In this document: positions 1 to 8,811 of the stretch, piece after piece
How positions within the stretch are numbered: the stretch's first letter is position 1
How the letters are laid out: each line of letters opens with the position of its first letter
Assembly (NCBI GenBank): GCA_016218825.1
Contig: JACRCV010000086.1
Location: 90,477-154,476, forward strand
Source of the DNA: Deltaproteobacteria bacterium
GTDB lineage: Bacteria; Myxococcota; XYA12-FULL-58-9
Direction: 5' to 3'
DNA length: 64,000 nucleotides
Translations under genes and position numbers: made by a program
The notes under the pieces: generated by a model
The model's database searches: none
Seen by the model: only the letters and a program-made list of their open reading frames with translations
What the model was told of the DNA's origin: nothing

Positions 1-1
1 C

Positions 2-1669
2 GTCGAGCGCGGCTTCAAAGGAAACAACGGCGCGCTCGATGTGGCGGCGCTCCGCGAGCTCGGGCTCGAGCAGGTGCGGGTGTTTTCGGTGGTGAAGTGC
101 TGGGCGCCGTCGTCGGCGGCCGGCATCGGAGATCCGAGCGCCTACACCTTCGACACCAGCTGCTTCGGGCCCTACGGCAACGACGGCCTCATCGACTACG
201 TGCTGGCGCTCGGCGCTCAACCGATCATCTCGCTGCACCATCGCATCCCGGACTGGCTGCTGCAGCCGGGCTACACCTGCGGCGACTCCTGTACCACGAG
301 CGGCGCCACCAACTCCTGTTACCCCCGAGACCTCACGCAGTACCGCACCCTGCTCACCACCATGCTGCGGCACTACAAGACCCGTTACCCCGGCTTCGTC
401 AACTTCGACGTCTACAACGAGCCGCAGTGCGCCACGGTCTCGCCCGACGAGTACGCGGCGATGCACGAGGAAGCGGTCCGCGCCGCGCTCACCGTCAACG
501 CCGAGCTCGCCACCGGCGTGCCCGCGATCGAGGTCGGCGGCCCCGGTCCGATTCAGGCCAACCTCGCCTATCTCACCGCCACGGTCTCGAGGCTAAAGGC
601 CGCCTCGCCGCCGCTGCCGTTTGCCTTCGCCTCCTGGCACTACTACTCCGAGGGCTCGCCCAACATCTGGGGCGACACCCTCGGCCGCTGGGACGCCGAG
701 CTGCGCCGACTGGGAGCGACCACGAAGCAGTTCGCCGGCGAGTTCGGCTATCTCACCAACAACGACAGCCCGAGCAACATCGCCGAGAGCGCCTACGGCA
801 CCAACTTCTGCCAGCCGGGGCCGGCGCAGCCGACCGCTCGCCAGGTCGCCGCCAACGCCGCCGGCACCGCGGCCGCCTATCACTCCTTCCTCGACGCTGC
901 CTCCAGCCTCGGGGTCTGGTTTCGACCCCTGATCTGGGTCCTCAACGACTACCCGCGCCACGCCCGCTCGGTGATGGTGCCGAACCGCGTCCGCAACAAG
1001 ATCTCCGGCGCCTGCGAGGACGGCAAGGTGATGCCGACCTACAACGTCATGAAGTTCTGGGGGCAGCTCGCCGGGCTCGCGCGCCTGGCGGCGAGCTCGG
1101 ACGCCGCGCCCCTCAGGATCGGCGTTTCCGGCGTCGCCGCCATCGGCCCGGCCACCGTGCAGCTGTTGGTCTACAACAACGGCGCCGCGGGCGCGGCCAA
1201 CACCAAAGACGTCACCCTAAGCCTCGTGGGCCTGCCGCCGGCGTGGCAGGGTCGTCCGCTCGCGCTCGCGCGTCTTCTCACCGACGAGAGCCACGGCAAC
1301 TACATGGTCGACCCGGCGCACGACCGCGCCGAGCTGGTGGAGACCGCGGTGGTGCAGGCGGCGCCGGAGCTGTCCTTGCGCTTCATGCTCGCGGCCGGCG
1401 CGGTGACGCTGATCACTCTGACGCGGACCGAGCCGGCAGACGGCGGCCCGAGCGACGCCGGCGACGCCGCTCCCGCGGACGACGGTCTCGCATCCGAGGC
1501 CGGCGATCCGCCGGGCTCGCCGTCCGACCTGGGTTCCGGCGCTGACGCGGACAGCGGCCGGGCGCTGGCGTCCGGTTGCCACAGTTGCGCGACGGGCGGC
1601 GCCTCGCTCTGGCTCACGTTGGCCGCCGGCGCCATCGCCGCCGCCCGCGGGCGACGCCGACGACGCTGA
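2..1669 (+). CDS. Secreted glycoside-hydrolase-like protein with MYXO-CTERM-type tail (5' partial)
   Basis: The frame is open to the left window edge, so the true start and signal peptide lie outside; the GTG at 41 is only the first internal start candidate. The protein resembles a clan GH-A (beta/alpha)8 glycosidase. It has a YNEP motif near 413-424, whose Glu would be the acid/base, and a later GEFGYL motif near 737-754 that could hold the nucleophile Glu. The C-terminus has a Pro/Asp/Ala-rich linker, then GCHSC, a hydrophobic segment and an Arg run. This is the pattern of MYXO-CTERM sorting signals of Myxococcota outer-surface proteins. The substrate cannot be told; a GH39-like or cellulase-like fold is inferred from motifs only. 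It converges on the FG-GAP gene with 6 bases between the stops. Confidence 0.65.
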   Translation, partial: VERGFKGNNGALDVAALRELGLEQVRVFSVVKCWAPSSAAGIGDPSAYTFDTSCFGPYGNDGLIDYVLALGAQPIISLHHRIPDWLLQPGYTCGDSCTTSGATNSCYPRDLTQYRTLLTTMLRHYKTRYPGFVNFDVYNEPQCATVSPDEYAAMHEEAVRAALTVNAELATGVPAIEVGGPGPIQANLAYLTATVSRLKAASPPLPFAFASWHYYSEGSPNIWGDTLGRWDAELRRLGATTKQFAGEFGYLTNNDSPSNIAESAYGTNFCQPGPAQPTARQVAANAAGTAAAYHSFLDAASSLGVWFRPLIWVLNDYPRHARSVMVPNRVRNKISGACEDGKVMPTYNVMKFWGQLAGLARLAASSDAAPLRIGVSGVAAIGPATVQLLVYNNGAAGAANTKDVTLSLVGLPPAWQGRPLALARLLTDESHGNYMVDPAHDRAELVETAVVQAAPELSLRFMLAAGAVTLITLTRTEPADGGPSDAGDAAPADDGLASEAGDPPGSPSDLGSGADADSGRALASGCHSCATGGASLWLTLAAGAIAAARGRRRRR

Positions 1670-1675
1670 CCAACG

Positions 1676-4600
1676 CTAGCGCGCGACGTAGAAGGCCTGC
1701 ACCACGCCCAGCCGGTCGAGGGCGACGCGGACGGAGGGGCGCGGCCCGGAGTGGTCGAGGACGAATCTCGGGCCCGGGCCGTTCGCGAGATCGTCGGCGG
1801 CCGCGCGGGGCAGCTCGCTCCAGCTGAAGGCCTCGCGATAGATGCCGCGCACCAGGCCGGTCCCGTAGTCGGTCGTCCGGGGGAGGTAGGACGCGCCACC
1901 GGCGGTGCCGGCGAGCGGGTCGTCCGGGAAGGCGTCGGCGCGCCCCAGGTCCTTGACGCGCAAGAAGACGTGCATTTCCACGCCGGCGGCGGACAGGTCG
2001 AGGCTCGCGCGCGCCGGGATGATGGGCAGCTCGATCAGGACGCCGCGCTCCGGGTTGGCGTCGAGGTCCAGGCCGGCGACGGCGCCGCTCGCGTCGCGGC
2101 CGAGGCGGGTGCCCACCTGCCAGCGACCGGTCTCGCCTTGCGGGTCCGGGATCAGGCTGAGATCGCCGAAGACCTCATAGGCGCGGGTCAGCGGCGCCAG
2201 GCGGTTGTCGCGGGCGGTCGCGAGGCCTGAGCGGCGCAGGCGCGCCGCGAAGTCCCGGCCGACGAAGAAGCCGTCCTGGACCGGCTCGGTGGCGCGGTAG
2301 CGTCGCAGGCCGATCGACGCCCGATAGGGCTCGCCGAACGCGTCGACCCCTGCAGCGACGACGGCGCCGAGCTGCTCTGGGCCCGTGAGGGTGCGGCCCC
2401 AGGTGTCCCAACGGTTCCAGCGCCGGCCGGGCGCGACGTAGATCGCCAGGTCGGGCGTGTTGGCCGGCTTGACGGCCGCGCCGGCGCCGACCAGGTCGAG
2501 CACCCCGTCCCCGTTCATGTCCGCCGTGTGCACCGCGACGATGCTCGGCGGCAGCCCGGAGTCGACCGCGGCGCGGAACGTCCCGTTGGCGGCCCCGGCG
2601 GTGGTCGCGCCCTCGGCGACCAGGACGTGCCGATCGGTGTCGGCCGCCAGAAACACCACGTCGAGCACGCCGTCGCCGGTCACGTCGTCGGCGAACGCGG
2701 TCTTGACCGCGAGCGGCAACGTGCCGGCGCTCGCGACGCTGGTGCTGCAGCCGGCGGGCGCCACCTGCACCAGCTCCAGCAGGCTGCCGGTCGCGCCGTC
2801 GCTGCGCGCCACCAAGATCTCGCCCAAGCCGTCGTCGTCGAAGTCGCCGGTCGCGGTGGCCTGGAGGGTGGTGGCGACGTTGACGCTGCACGCCGCCGCG
2901 AACGTGCCGTCGGATTTGCCGCCGCTGCCGCGGCCGAAGACGATGCTGACGACGGTGTTTCCCGACGCGGCGATGTCCAGGATGCCGTCGGCGTTCAGGT
3001 CGGCCACCGCCGCCGAGGTCCCGAGGTTCGTGCCGCCGGTGGCCAACGTCGAGACCGCGAAGGTGTTGTTGAACACCCCGCCCGTCCTCTGCGGCACGTA
3101 GGCGTAGAGCGGGCCGTCGGCGGTGATGATGTCGGCGAGGCCGTCGTCGGTGACGTCGGTGGCGATGAACCACCGCATGCAGATCCCCCAGTTGATCGCG
3201 AACGAGGCCGAGACCGAGTAGTCCCACAGCGCTTGCGGCCGGGCCGTCGGCAGCACGCCCAAGCGGCAGAAATCGATGTCCGACAGGATGGCGTCGGGCA
3301 CCGCGTCGCCGTTGACGTCGCCGAAGCCGTAGCTGTGGAGCGACACGACGCCGCCGAGGCTCATCTGATTGGCAGCCACGAGCGCGAGGCGTCCGGTCGG
3401 GTGATCGAAGCCGCTCCGCCCCTGGAGCACGAGGGCGCTGTCCAAAGTCGGGTCGCCCCACAAGACATCGAGCGCGCCGTCGGCGTCGACGTCGGTGACG
3501 TGGATCGCGGTCGGGGCGGCCCCGGTCTCGCCGCGCCAGTAGGTGCCGAACGCCGCGTTTGGCAGCGCCGGGCTGCTGGTTGACAGCCAAACGTCGAGGT
3601 GGCTGGTGGCCGGGCAGCTCCACAGCACGTCGATGTCGGCGCGGTGGTCGCCGTCCAGGTCGCGGGCGTCGAAGTCGAAGTAATACGACGAAGCGCAGGT
3701 CGAGGTCGTCACCAGGCGATCGACGAGGTCGAGGCGATCGCGGGTCGGCTGGCGCAGCGCTTGGATGTCGATCATCCCCCGACCGGACTCCCGGGCGCCG
3801 CTCGCCAGGCGTTGCGACGCCGACAAGATCTCACGCTTTCCGTCCCCGTCGACGTCCACCAGCCGCAGGTGCGTCGGCCAGCCCCGGATCACTCCCCCCG
3901 GCACCAGCGCCGCCAGGCCGGCGTCACTGCCGAGGTAGAGCGACACCCTGCCGTCGACCGCCAGGGTGACGTCGGCCACCGCGAGATCGTCGTAGGCATC
4001 GGCGTCGACGTCGCCGGCCGCTATCTCGACGTTGCGGAACTCGTCCTCGACCGCGGTGTCCCAGTCGTGACCCTGAAAATGCTCGGCCAGCGTGACCGAC
4101 GTGTCGAGCACCGGATCGGTCGCCAAGACCCGCGCCCGTCCCGGACAGATCACGACCTGGGCCTCGGCGCCGGCCCCGATCCACGCCAGCGCCGCGAGGT
4201 CATCCTTGCCGTCGCCGTTGAAGTCGCCGGTCGCGATCCGGGGGACGGCGAGCGAGGTCAGTGGGTAGCCGTTCGGGTCGAGCACGAAGGTCTGATTCGC
4301 CTGGCCGACCGCGACGCGGACGTGGCTGCCGTCGGTGTAGGCGATGTCGAGGCGGCCGTCGCCGTCCAGATCGCCCACCGCCAGCCCCTGCATGCCGTCA
4401 CGACTGATCGCGAAGCTCGCGGCGCCGTCCTTGACGAGCCAGCCGGTGGCGGCGCTGGCCCGATAGACGTCGATCGACAGCCCGGTGTTGAGGACCAGGT
4501 CCTCGCGACCGTCGGCGTCGAGATCCCGCACCACGACGCGGTGCAGACGATAGCTGCTCGCCGGGATCGCGTAGCTGTCGCCGGCGCCGAGGCTGCCGTC

Positions 4601-6121
4601 GCCGACCCCGGTGACGCCGCCGCCGCGGTAGAGGGTGGTCGCGGTCTGGGCGTCGGCCAGCACGTCCTGAAGGCCGTCGGCGTTGCTGTCCAGCAGCGCC
4701 ACGGTCGCCGACGCCGAGCCCATCGCGTAGCGAAACGCGAGGCCGTAGCTCGTCGTGTCGCTGTTGCTGGTCTGCAGCCCGACGGTGCCGCTGACCGCCG
4801 CGACCGTGCCGACGCCGACGCCGGCGTAGCGATCGGCAGGGGTCACGCGAAGGCGGATGCTGGTCGGCTCGCGCGACCCCACGTCGGCCACCGGATCCCA
4901 CACGAAACGGTGGACCACGGCGCCGCCCCGCGCGCTCCGCGTCGCGAGGTCGTAGCGACCTTCGCTGGTCGGGACCGGCAGCTCGGTGCAGGCGAACCAA
5001 TCGGTCGCGTCGTCGATGGCGTATTCGACACGGACGTCGGCGGCGTCGCCCTCGGTGTCGGCGAGCCGATACATCACCGTCACGGCGCCGGAGGCACGGC
5101 CCGGGGCGTCGATCTCCGCCGCCAGGTATTCCACCCGCGGCGGTGACTGGTTCTCGACGTCGACAGTGACCTCTAGCCACGGGCCGAAGTCGAGCGTCCC
5201 GGGCACCGGCTCGTCGTGGGCCCGCATTCGCAGCACGACGCCGGGGGCGTTGCGGGCGCCGATGCCGCCGAGGGCGGACGCCGCGATGCTGTTCCAGACG
5301 ATGACCTGCTCGGCGCCGTCGGTCGGCAGACCGCTGGTCGAGCCGAATTCCACCCGCGCCGGATGAAACTGCCCCGGGAGATCGTCTGGGGCGTGGAAGG
5401 CGAGCTCCATCGCGGCGAGATCGAGGTCGCCGGCCTCCTGGGTCAGACGAAACGGCACCGGCACCAGCCGGCTGTAGCTGCCGGCGGCGAGCGCCAGCTC
5501 CAGCGCCGGGAAGGCGTTGCCGGCCGCGAACGGCCCGCGCTCGACCCCGGCGCCGGAGAGCGGCGTGACCGAGGTATCGCTGGGCACGGCGCGCAGCGTC
5601 AGGGTGGGAACGAACGCGAGGACGGTGGTGTCGCCGAGCCCGTCGCCGTCGGTGTCTGCCTGTCGGGTCGGCAGCGGGCACGAGGCGGCGCTGGCGACGT
5701 TGGCCTCGGCGACCAGGCTCCAGGTCACGGTGTAGGCCAGGCCAGCGGCGAGAGCGTCGAGCGCGGTCGGGCTCCGGTCGAGGGTGGTCACCGGGCAGAA
5801 GGTGGCGCCGTCGACCGAGTAGGTGAAGCTCACGCTCACCTGGTCGTCGCCGAAGGGCGGCGCGTTAGGATCGGAGAGCGTGAACGACAGGATCAACGAA
5901 CCCAGGCCGCGGGCCGGCGTCTCCAGGCTGACCGCCGGGTCGAGGTTGCCGCCACCGCGGGCGCAGGTGTGGGTCGCGGCGCTGCAGGCGTATTCGTCGG
6001 GGCAGTCGGCCTCGGAGGCGCAGGAGATCACGGCGGTCTCCGGCACGCTCAGGTCCACCGAGCACGCCCCGACGAGAACGGAGAGACCCACCGCGACGAT
6101 CGACACCGACCTGCGCAACAT
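1676..6121 (-). CDS. Giant FG-GAP repeat lipoprotein
   Basis: A 1481-residue protein starting at MLRRSVSIV. This start places a lipobox (SVLVGAC) about 20 residues in; a longer frame reaches 6256 but would bury the signal peptide. A short Cys module follows (CASEADCPDEYACS...C), of the kind common in myxobacterial lipoproteins. Most of the remainder consists of FG-GAP/VCBS repeats with calcium-binding-like cores such as DLDGDGRLDI, DFNGDGKDDL and DVDGDGKREI, expected to form beta-propellers as in integrin alpha chains. It is probably anchored in the outer membrane facing outward, as an adhesin or scaffold. No catalytic motif is seen. The C-terminal ~200 residues lack clear repeats. Confidence 0.85.
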   Translation of the reverse strand: MLRRSVSIVAVGLSVLVGACSVDLSVPETAVISCASEADCPDEYACSAATHTCARGGGNLDPAVSLETPARGLGSLILSFTLSDPNAPPFGDDQVSVSFTYSVDGATFCPVTTLDRSPTALDALAAGLAYTVTWSLVAEANVASAASCPLPTRQADTDGDGLGDTTVLAFVPTLTLRAVPSDTSVTPLSGAGVERGPFAAGNAFPALELALAAGSYSRLVPVPFRLTQEAGDLDLAAMELAFHAPDDLPGQFHPARVEFGSTSGLPTDGAEQVIVWNSIAASALGGIGARNAPGVVLRMRAHDEPVPGTLDFGPWLEVTVDVENQSPPRVEYLAAEIDAPGRASGAVTVMYRLADTEGDAADVRVEYAIDDATDWFACTELPVPTSEGRYDLATRSARGGAVVHRFVWDPVADVGSREPTSIRLRVTPADRYAGVGVGTVAAVSGTVGLQTSNSDTTSYGLAFRYAMGSASATVALLDSNADGLQDVLADAQTATTLYRGGGVTGVGDGSLGAGDSYAIPASSYRLHRVVVRDLDADGREDLVLNTGLSIDVYRASAATGWLVKDGAASFAISRDGMQGLAVGDLDGDGRLDIAYTDGSHVRVAVGQANQTFVLDPNGYPLTSLAVPRIATGDFNGDGKDDLAALAWIGAGAEAQVVICPGRARVLATDPVLDTSVTLAEHFQGHDWDTAVEDEFRNVEIAAGDVDADAYDDLAVADVTLAVDGRVSLYLGSDAGLAALVPGGVIRGWPTHLRLVDVDGDGKREILSASQRLASGARESGRGMIDIQALRQPTRDRLDLVDRLVTTSTCASSYYFDFDARDLDGDHRADIDVLWSCPATSHLDVWLSTSSPALPNAAFGTYWRGETGAAPTAIHVTDVDADGALDVLWGDPTLDSALVLQGRSGFDHPTGRLALVAANQMSLGGVVSLHSYGFGDVNGDAVPDAILSDIDFCRLGVLPTARPQALWDYSVSASFAINWGICMRWFIATDVTDDGLADIITADGPLYAYVPQRTGGVFNNTFAVSTLATGGTNLGTSAAVADLNADGILDIAASGNTVVSIVFGRGSGGKSDGTFAAACSVNVATTLQATATGDFDDDGLGEILVARSDGATGSLLELVQVAPAGCSTSVASAGTLPLAVKTAFADDVTGDGVLDVVFLAADTDRHVLVAEGATTAGAANGTFRAAVDSGLPPSIVAVHTADMNGDGVLDLVGAGAAVKPANTPDLAIYVAPGRRWNRWDTWGRTLTGPEQLGAVVAAGVDAFGEPYRASIGLRRYRATEPVQDGFFVGRDFAARLRRSGLATARDNRLAPLTRAYEVFGDLSLIPDPQGETGRWQVGTRLGRDASGAVAGLDLDANPERGVLIELPIIPARASLDLSAAGVEMHVFLRVKDLGRADAFPDDPLAGTAGGASYLPRTTDYGTGLVRGIYREAFSWSELPRAAADDLANGPGPRFVLDHSGPRPSVRVALDRLGVVQAFYVAR

Positions 6122-6221
6122 GAGGACCCCCAAAAAGAGGCAGCCGAGACGGTCGGGCACCGAGGCCGTGCCTATCAGGGAAGACCGGGACCGGCAATTC
6201 GAGCCTGCTGCCGTTGGCGTA

Positions 6222-6515
6222 CTAGGTTCCGGCGTCGGTCGGACCGCCGAGCTCACGGATGACTCGCTCGAGCCCGGCGCGGCTGAGCGGCTTCTCGAGG
6301 CACGGACGCCCCGTGGCCGCGACCGCCTGGCGGGTGTCGGCGTCGAAGACGCCGCCGGTCACGAAGGCCAGGCGCTCTTCGGAGCCCGGGCGCTGCCGCC
6401 GCAGCCCCTCGTAGACGTCGATGCCGGTCATCTGCGGCATCATCACGTCGCACAGGATCGCGTCGAACGTCTGCTCTCGACACAGGCGCAACGCCTCGGC
6501 GCCGCTCGCGGCCAC
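6222..6515 (-). pseudogene. Receiver (REC) domain out of frame with the upstream histidine kinase
   Basis: This frame encodes most of a CheY-like receiver: phospho-acceptor Asp in FDAILCDVMMPQMTG, a later EKPLS with the conserved Lys, and a helix ending RELGG. The first strand and acidic pair of the same domain (RRILVVDDEILVA) lie at the C-terminus of the kinase reading frame just upstream. The two parts join if one base is added near the CCCC run at 6528-6531 (+ strand). It is either a real one-base deletion splitting a hybrid kinase or an assembly or sequencing error. The internal GTG at 6515 is not a convincing independent start. Confidence 0.8.
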
Positions 6516-8320
6516 GCTGACCGAGTGCCCCGGAGCAGGCGCGCGAGCGACGCTGCCACCAGGATCTCGTCGTCGACGACGAGGATTCGGCGCGGCGTCA
6601 TCGCGGCGGGCACGTCGGCGTCGGGTACTTTGGTCTCCAGTTGCCGGCTGCCACCCATCGGCAACAGCACCTCGAACGTCGAGCCCTTGCCGGCTTCGCT
6701 GTGCACGAGGATCTGGCCGCCGTGCTCGGTCACGATGCCGTGCGCGATGGACAGACCGAGACCCGTACCCTCGCCCACCGGCTTGGTCGTGAAGAAGGGG
6801 TCGAACAACCGCGGGCGTGCGCTCGCCGCGATGCCGCAGCCGGTGTCCGACACCGAGACCAGGGCCATCTGCTCGCGCTGACCGACGCTCACGGTGATGC
6901 GGTTCTCCTCGACGCGGCCGAGCGGGATGGCGTGGGCGGCGTTGATGAGCAGGTTGACAAACACCTGCGACAGCTCCGCGGCGTCGCCGATGACCCCGGA
7001 CACCGGGACGATGTTACGCACCACCTCGGCGCGGTGCCGGATCTCGTTGCTCGCCAGTTGCAGCGACAACGCGAGCACCTCGACGAGGTCGACGGGGCGG
7101 TGCGTGCGGCGTTCGGCGCGGCCAAAGGTCTTGAGCTTGCGGACGATCGCGCCGATGCGCTCGGCTCCATGGCGCGCGTCGACCAGCATCGTGCACAGCT
7201 CCTCGCGCCGGGCGGGCAGGGTCTCGGCGCCACCACTCAGCCCGTCCGCCACCAGATCCAAGTTCACCTCTACGTAAGACAGCGGGTTGTTGATCTCGTG
7301 GGCGATACCGGCCGCCAAGGTGCCGAGCGAAGCGAGGCGCTCGGTGAGGCGCATGCGATCCTCCAGCCGGTGGACGGCCGTGACGTCCTCGCTGCACACC
7401 AGGGCGCCCGCGAAGCCGGTCGGGTCGCGGATGGCGTCAATGTGGGTGCGAATGACGCGGACCGATCCATCGCGGTGCAGACGCGCCTCCTCGATCGTCT
7501 CGACGTCGCTGTTCGTTCCCCGCACCCGGTCGAGCGCTCGCGCCGCTTCGCCCGGACCGTTCGGCGGCGGTGGAAACTCCGCGAAGCGTTGACCGACCAG
7601 GTCGAGGGCCGTCACCCCACACAGGTGCTGGAATGCGGCGTTGACCGCGCTGTAGCACCCGCGCGCGTCAACGACGGCGATCCCCATGGGGTTGGCCTCG
7701 AAGAGTTGGCGGTAACGCGCCTCGCTTTCGGCCAGCGCCGCGTTCGTGCGGCGCGCCACGTGCGCGAGCGCGGCCGCCGCGCAGCCGAAGGTAAACGCCT
7801 CCACCGCGAAGACGATCACGTGCCAATCACTGATCTCGCCCGGGCCGAACGACGTGCCGGCGGGAAATACATGACCCACCTTGTGCAGCCCAAAGAACAA
7901 GGCGATCTCGGCGGTGGTGACCGCCGCCATCACCAACCCGAGGCGAGGTCCGACCACGAGCGCGGCCAAGGCCGGGATCAGCAGCAGCCAGGGGTACACC
8001 GGACCGGCCAAGCCTTGCGTCAGGTAGACGACCAGCCCGATGGCGAGCGCCGATTCGATGACCACGCGGATAGCAGCGGGTCGGACCCTGCCCATGAGGC
8101 GCGGCATGGCGAGGATCGACGACAGGGACAGTGCAATGAGCACCGTGGCCCACGCTGGAACGCTGTGGACGCCGGCCTTCGCGAAGGCGCGAATGGCCAT
8201 GATGGCCAGCGCCGGGAACATCGGCAAATGCAGCGCCACCAAGATCCGGCCCTGACGCATCTCGTCGCGGCTACACCCCGCGCCGCCTCGCGGCAGGAAC
8301 CAGTCAACGAGCCGAAGCAT
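6443..8320 (-). CDS. Membrane PAS histidine kinase, hybrid type, C-terminus frameshifted
   Basis: The start at 8320 (MLRLVDWF) was chosen because the sequence upstream in frame is Arg/Gly-rich and unlike a protein N-terminus. Residues ~20-185 form about five or six membrane segments. A PAS domain follows (ARYRQLFEANPMGIAVVD), then HisKA with the phospho-His in GIAHEINNPL, then HATPase_c with DTGCGIA and GTGLGLSIAHG boxes. The protein should autophosphorylate and pass phosphate to a C-terminal receiver. That receiver starts (ILVVDDEILVA) but runs out of frame after LLRG and the frame ends in unrelated Arg-rich residues at 6443. No separate response regulator lies next to it. Confidence 0.88.
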   Translation of the reverse strand: MLRLVDWFLPRGGAGCSRDEMRQGRILVALHLPMFPALAIMAIRAFAKAGVHSVPAWATVLIALSLSSILAMPRLMGRVRPAAIRVVIESALAIGLVVYLTQGLAGPVYPWLLLIPALAALVVGPRLGLVMAAVTTAEIALFFGLHKVGHVFPAGTSFGPGEISDWHVIVFAVEAFTFGCAAAALAHVARRTNAALAESEARYRQLFEANPMGIAVVDARGCYSAVNAAFQHLCGVTALDLVGQRFAEFPPPPNGPGEAARALDRVRGTNSDVETIEEARLHRDGSVRVIRTHIDAIRDPTGFAGALVCSEDVTAVHRLEDRMRLTERLASLGTLAAGIAHEINNPLSYVEVNLDLVADGLSGGAETLPARREELCTMLVDARHGAERIGAIVRKLKTFGRAERRTHRPVDLVEVLALSLQLASNEIRHRAEVVRNIVPVSGVIGDAAELSQVFVNLLINAAHAIPLGRVEENRITVSVGQREQMALVSVSDTGCGIAASARPRLFDPFFTTKPVGEGTGLGLSIAHGIVTEHGGQILVHSEAGKGSTFEVLLPMGGSRQLETKVPDADVPAAMTPRRILVVDDEILVAASLARLLRGTRSAWPRAAPRRCACVESRRSTRSCAT

Positions 8321-8637
8321 CCGTACATCCCCTGGGCGCGCGCCAGACCGTGGCGACCGCGCGCTCGACCCTCGGTGCCTCCATCTGTGTCCCAGATACC
8401 TGGTGCCATCGGCTGCAAACCGCAAGCCAACACCCACGAATGCAAGGTCCTCAGATCATGCCGCAAGAAGCCCGCCAGCACGAGCCATGTGAGGGTCTTG
8501 CCTACCCAGGGCTGCTCGATCTCAGGCCACAGCGCCCGTTCTCGTGTCCCGGGCCGGCAGGCGCAGCCCATCCACCGCGGCAGGCAGCGATTCGCGGCGC
8601 GGGTGCGCGCCGCCGGTCTCCCGCGTCGGGCTCTTGA
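8321..8637. other. 317-base gap without recognised gene
   Basis: This stretch lies between the kinase start and the stop of the 57-residue ORF. Open frames exist on both strands, but none has a family motif or a ribosome binding site. It probably holds the kinase promoter, although no clear -35/-10 pair was found. Confidence 0.5.
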
Positions 8638-8811
8638 TCAGGGGTCCGAGTCCGGCCCCGGGGGCACGTCTTCCGGCTCAAGGTCGAGCTCGTCGAGGGC
8701 CTCGCCGAGCGCCTCTTCCTCGGGCGACAGCAGCGGACCATCGGTGACGACGAGACGCTCGTACACCACGACCTCGTTGGGGTCGGGGGGGCGAGGGTGG
8801 GTGTTGCTCAT
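8638..8811 (-). CDS. Small acidic protein coupled to topoisomerase IB
   Basis: A 57-residue protein starting MSNTHPRPPDPNEVVVYERL and ending in a strongly acidic, Pro-rich tail (EALDELDLEPEDVPPG). Its ATG overlaps the stop of the topoisomerase gene (ATGA at 8811-8808), implying translational coupling. No known family was recognised. Its acidity next to a basic DNA enzyme could mean it binds or tempers the enzyme, but that is only inference from context. Confidence 0.6.
   Translation of the reverse strand: MSNTHPRPPDPNEVVVYERLVVTDGPLLSPEEEALGEALDELDLEPEDVPPGPDSDP

Noticed and set aside
3599..5146. Long plus-strand frame inside the FG-GAP gene
   Set aside because: It has no motif and no ribosome binding site, and its Val/Arg/Ala bias reflects antisense of Asp-rich repeats.
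6222..6515. Stand-alone response regulator gene
   Set aside because: It lacks the first strand and acidic residues of a receiver, which are found in the kinase frame just upstream; it fits a frameshifted hybrid kinase better.
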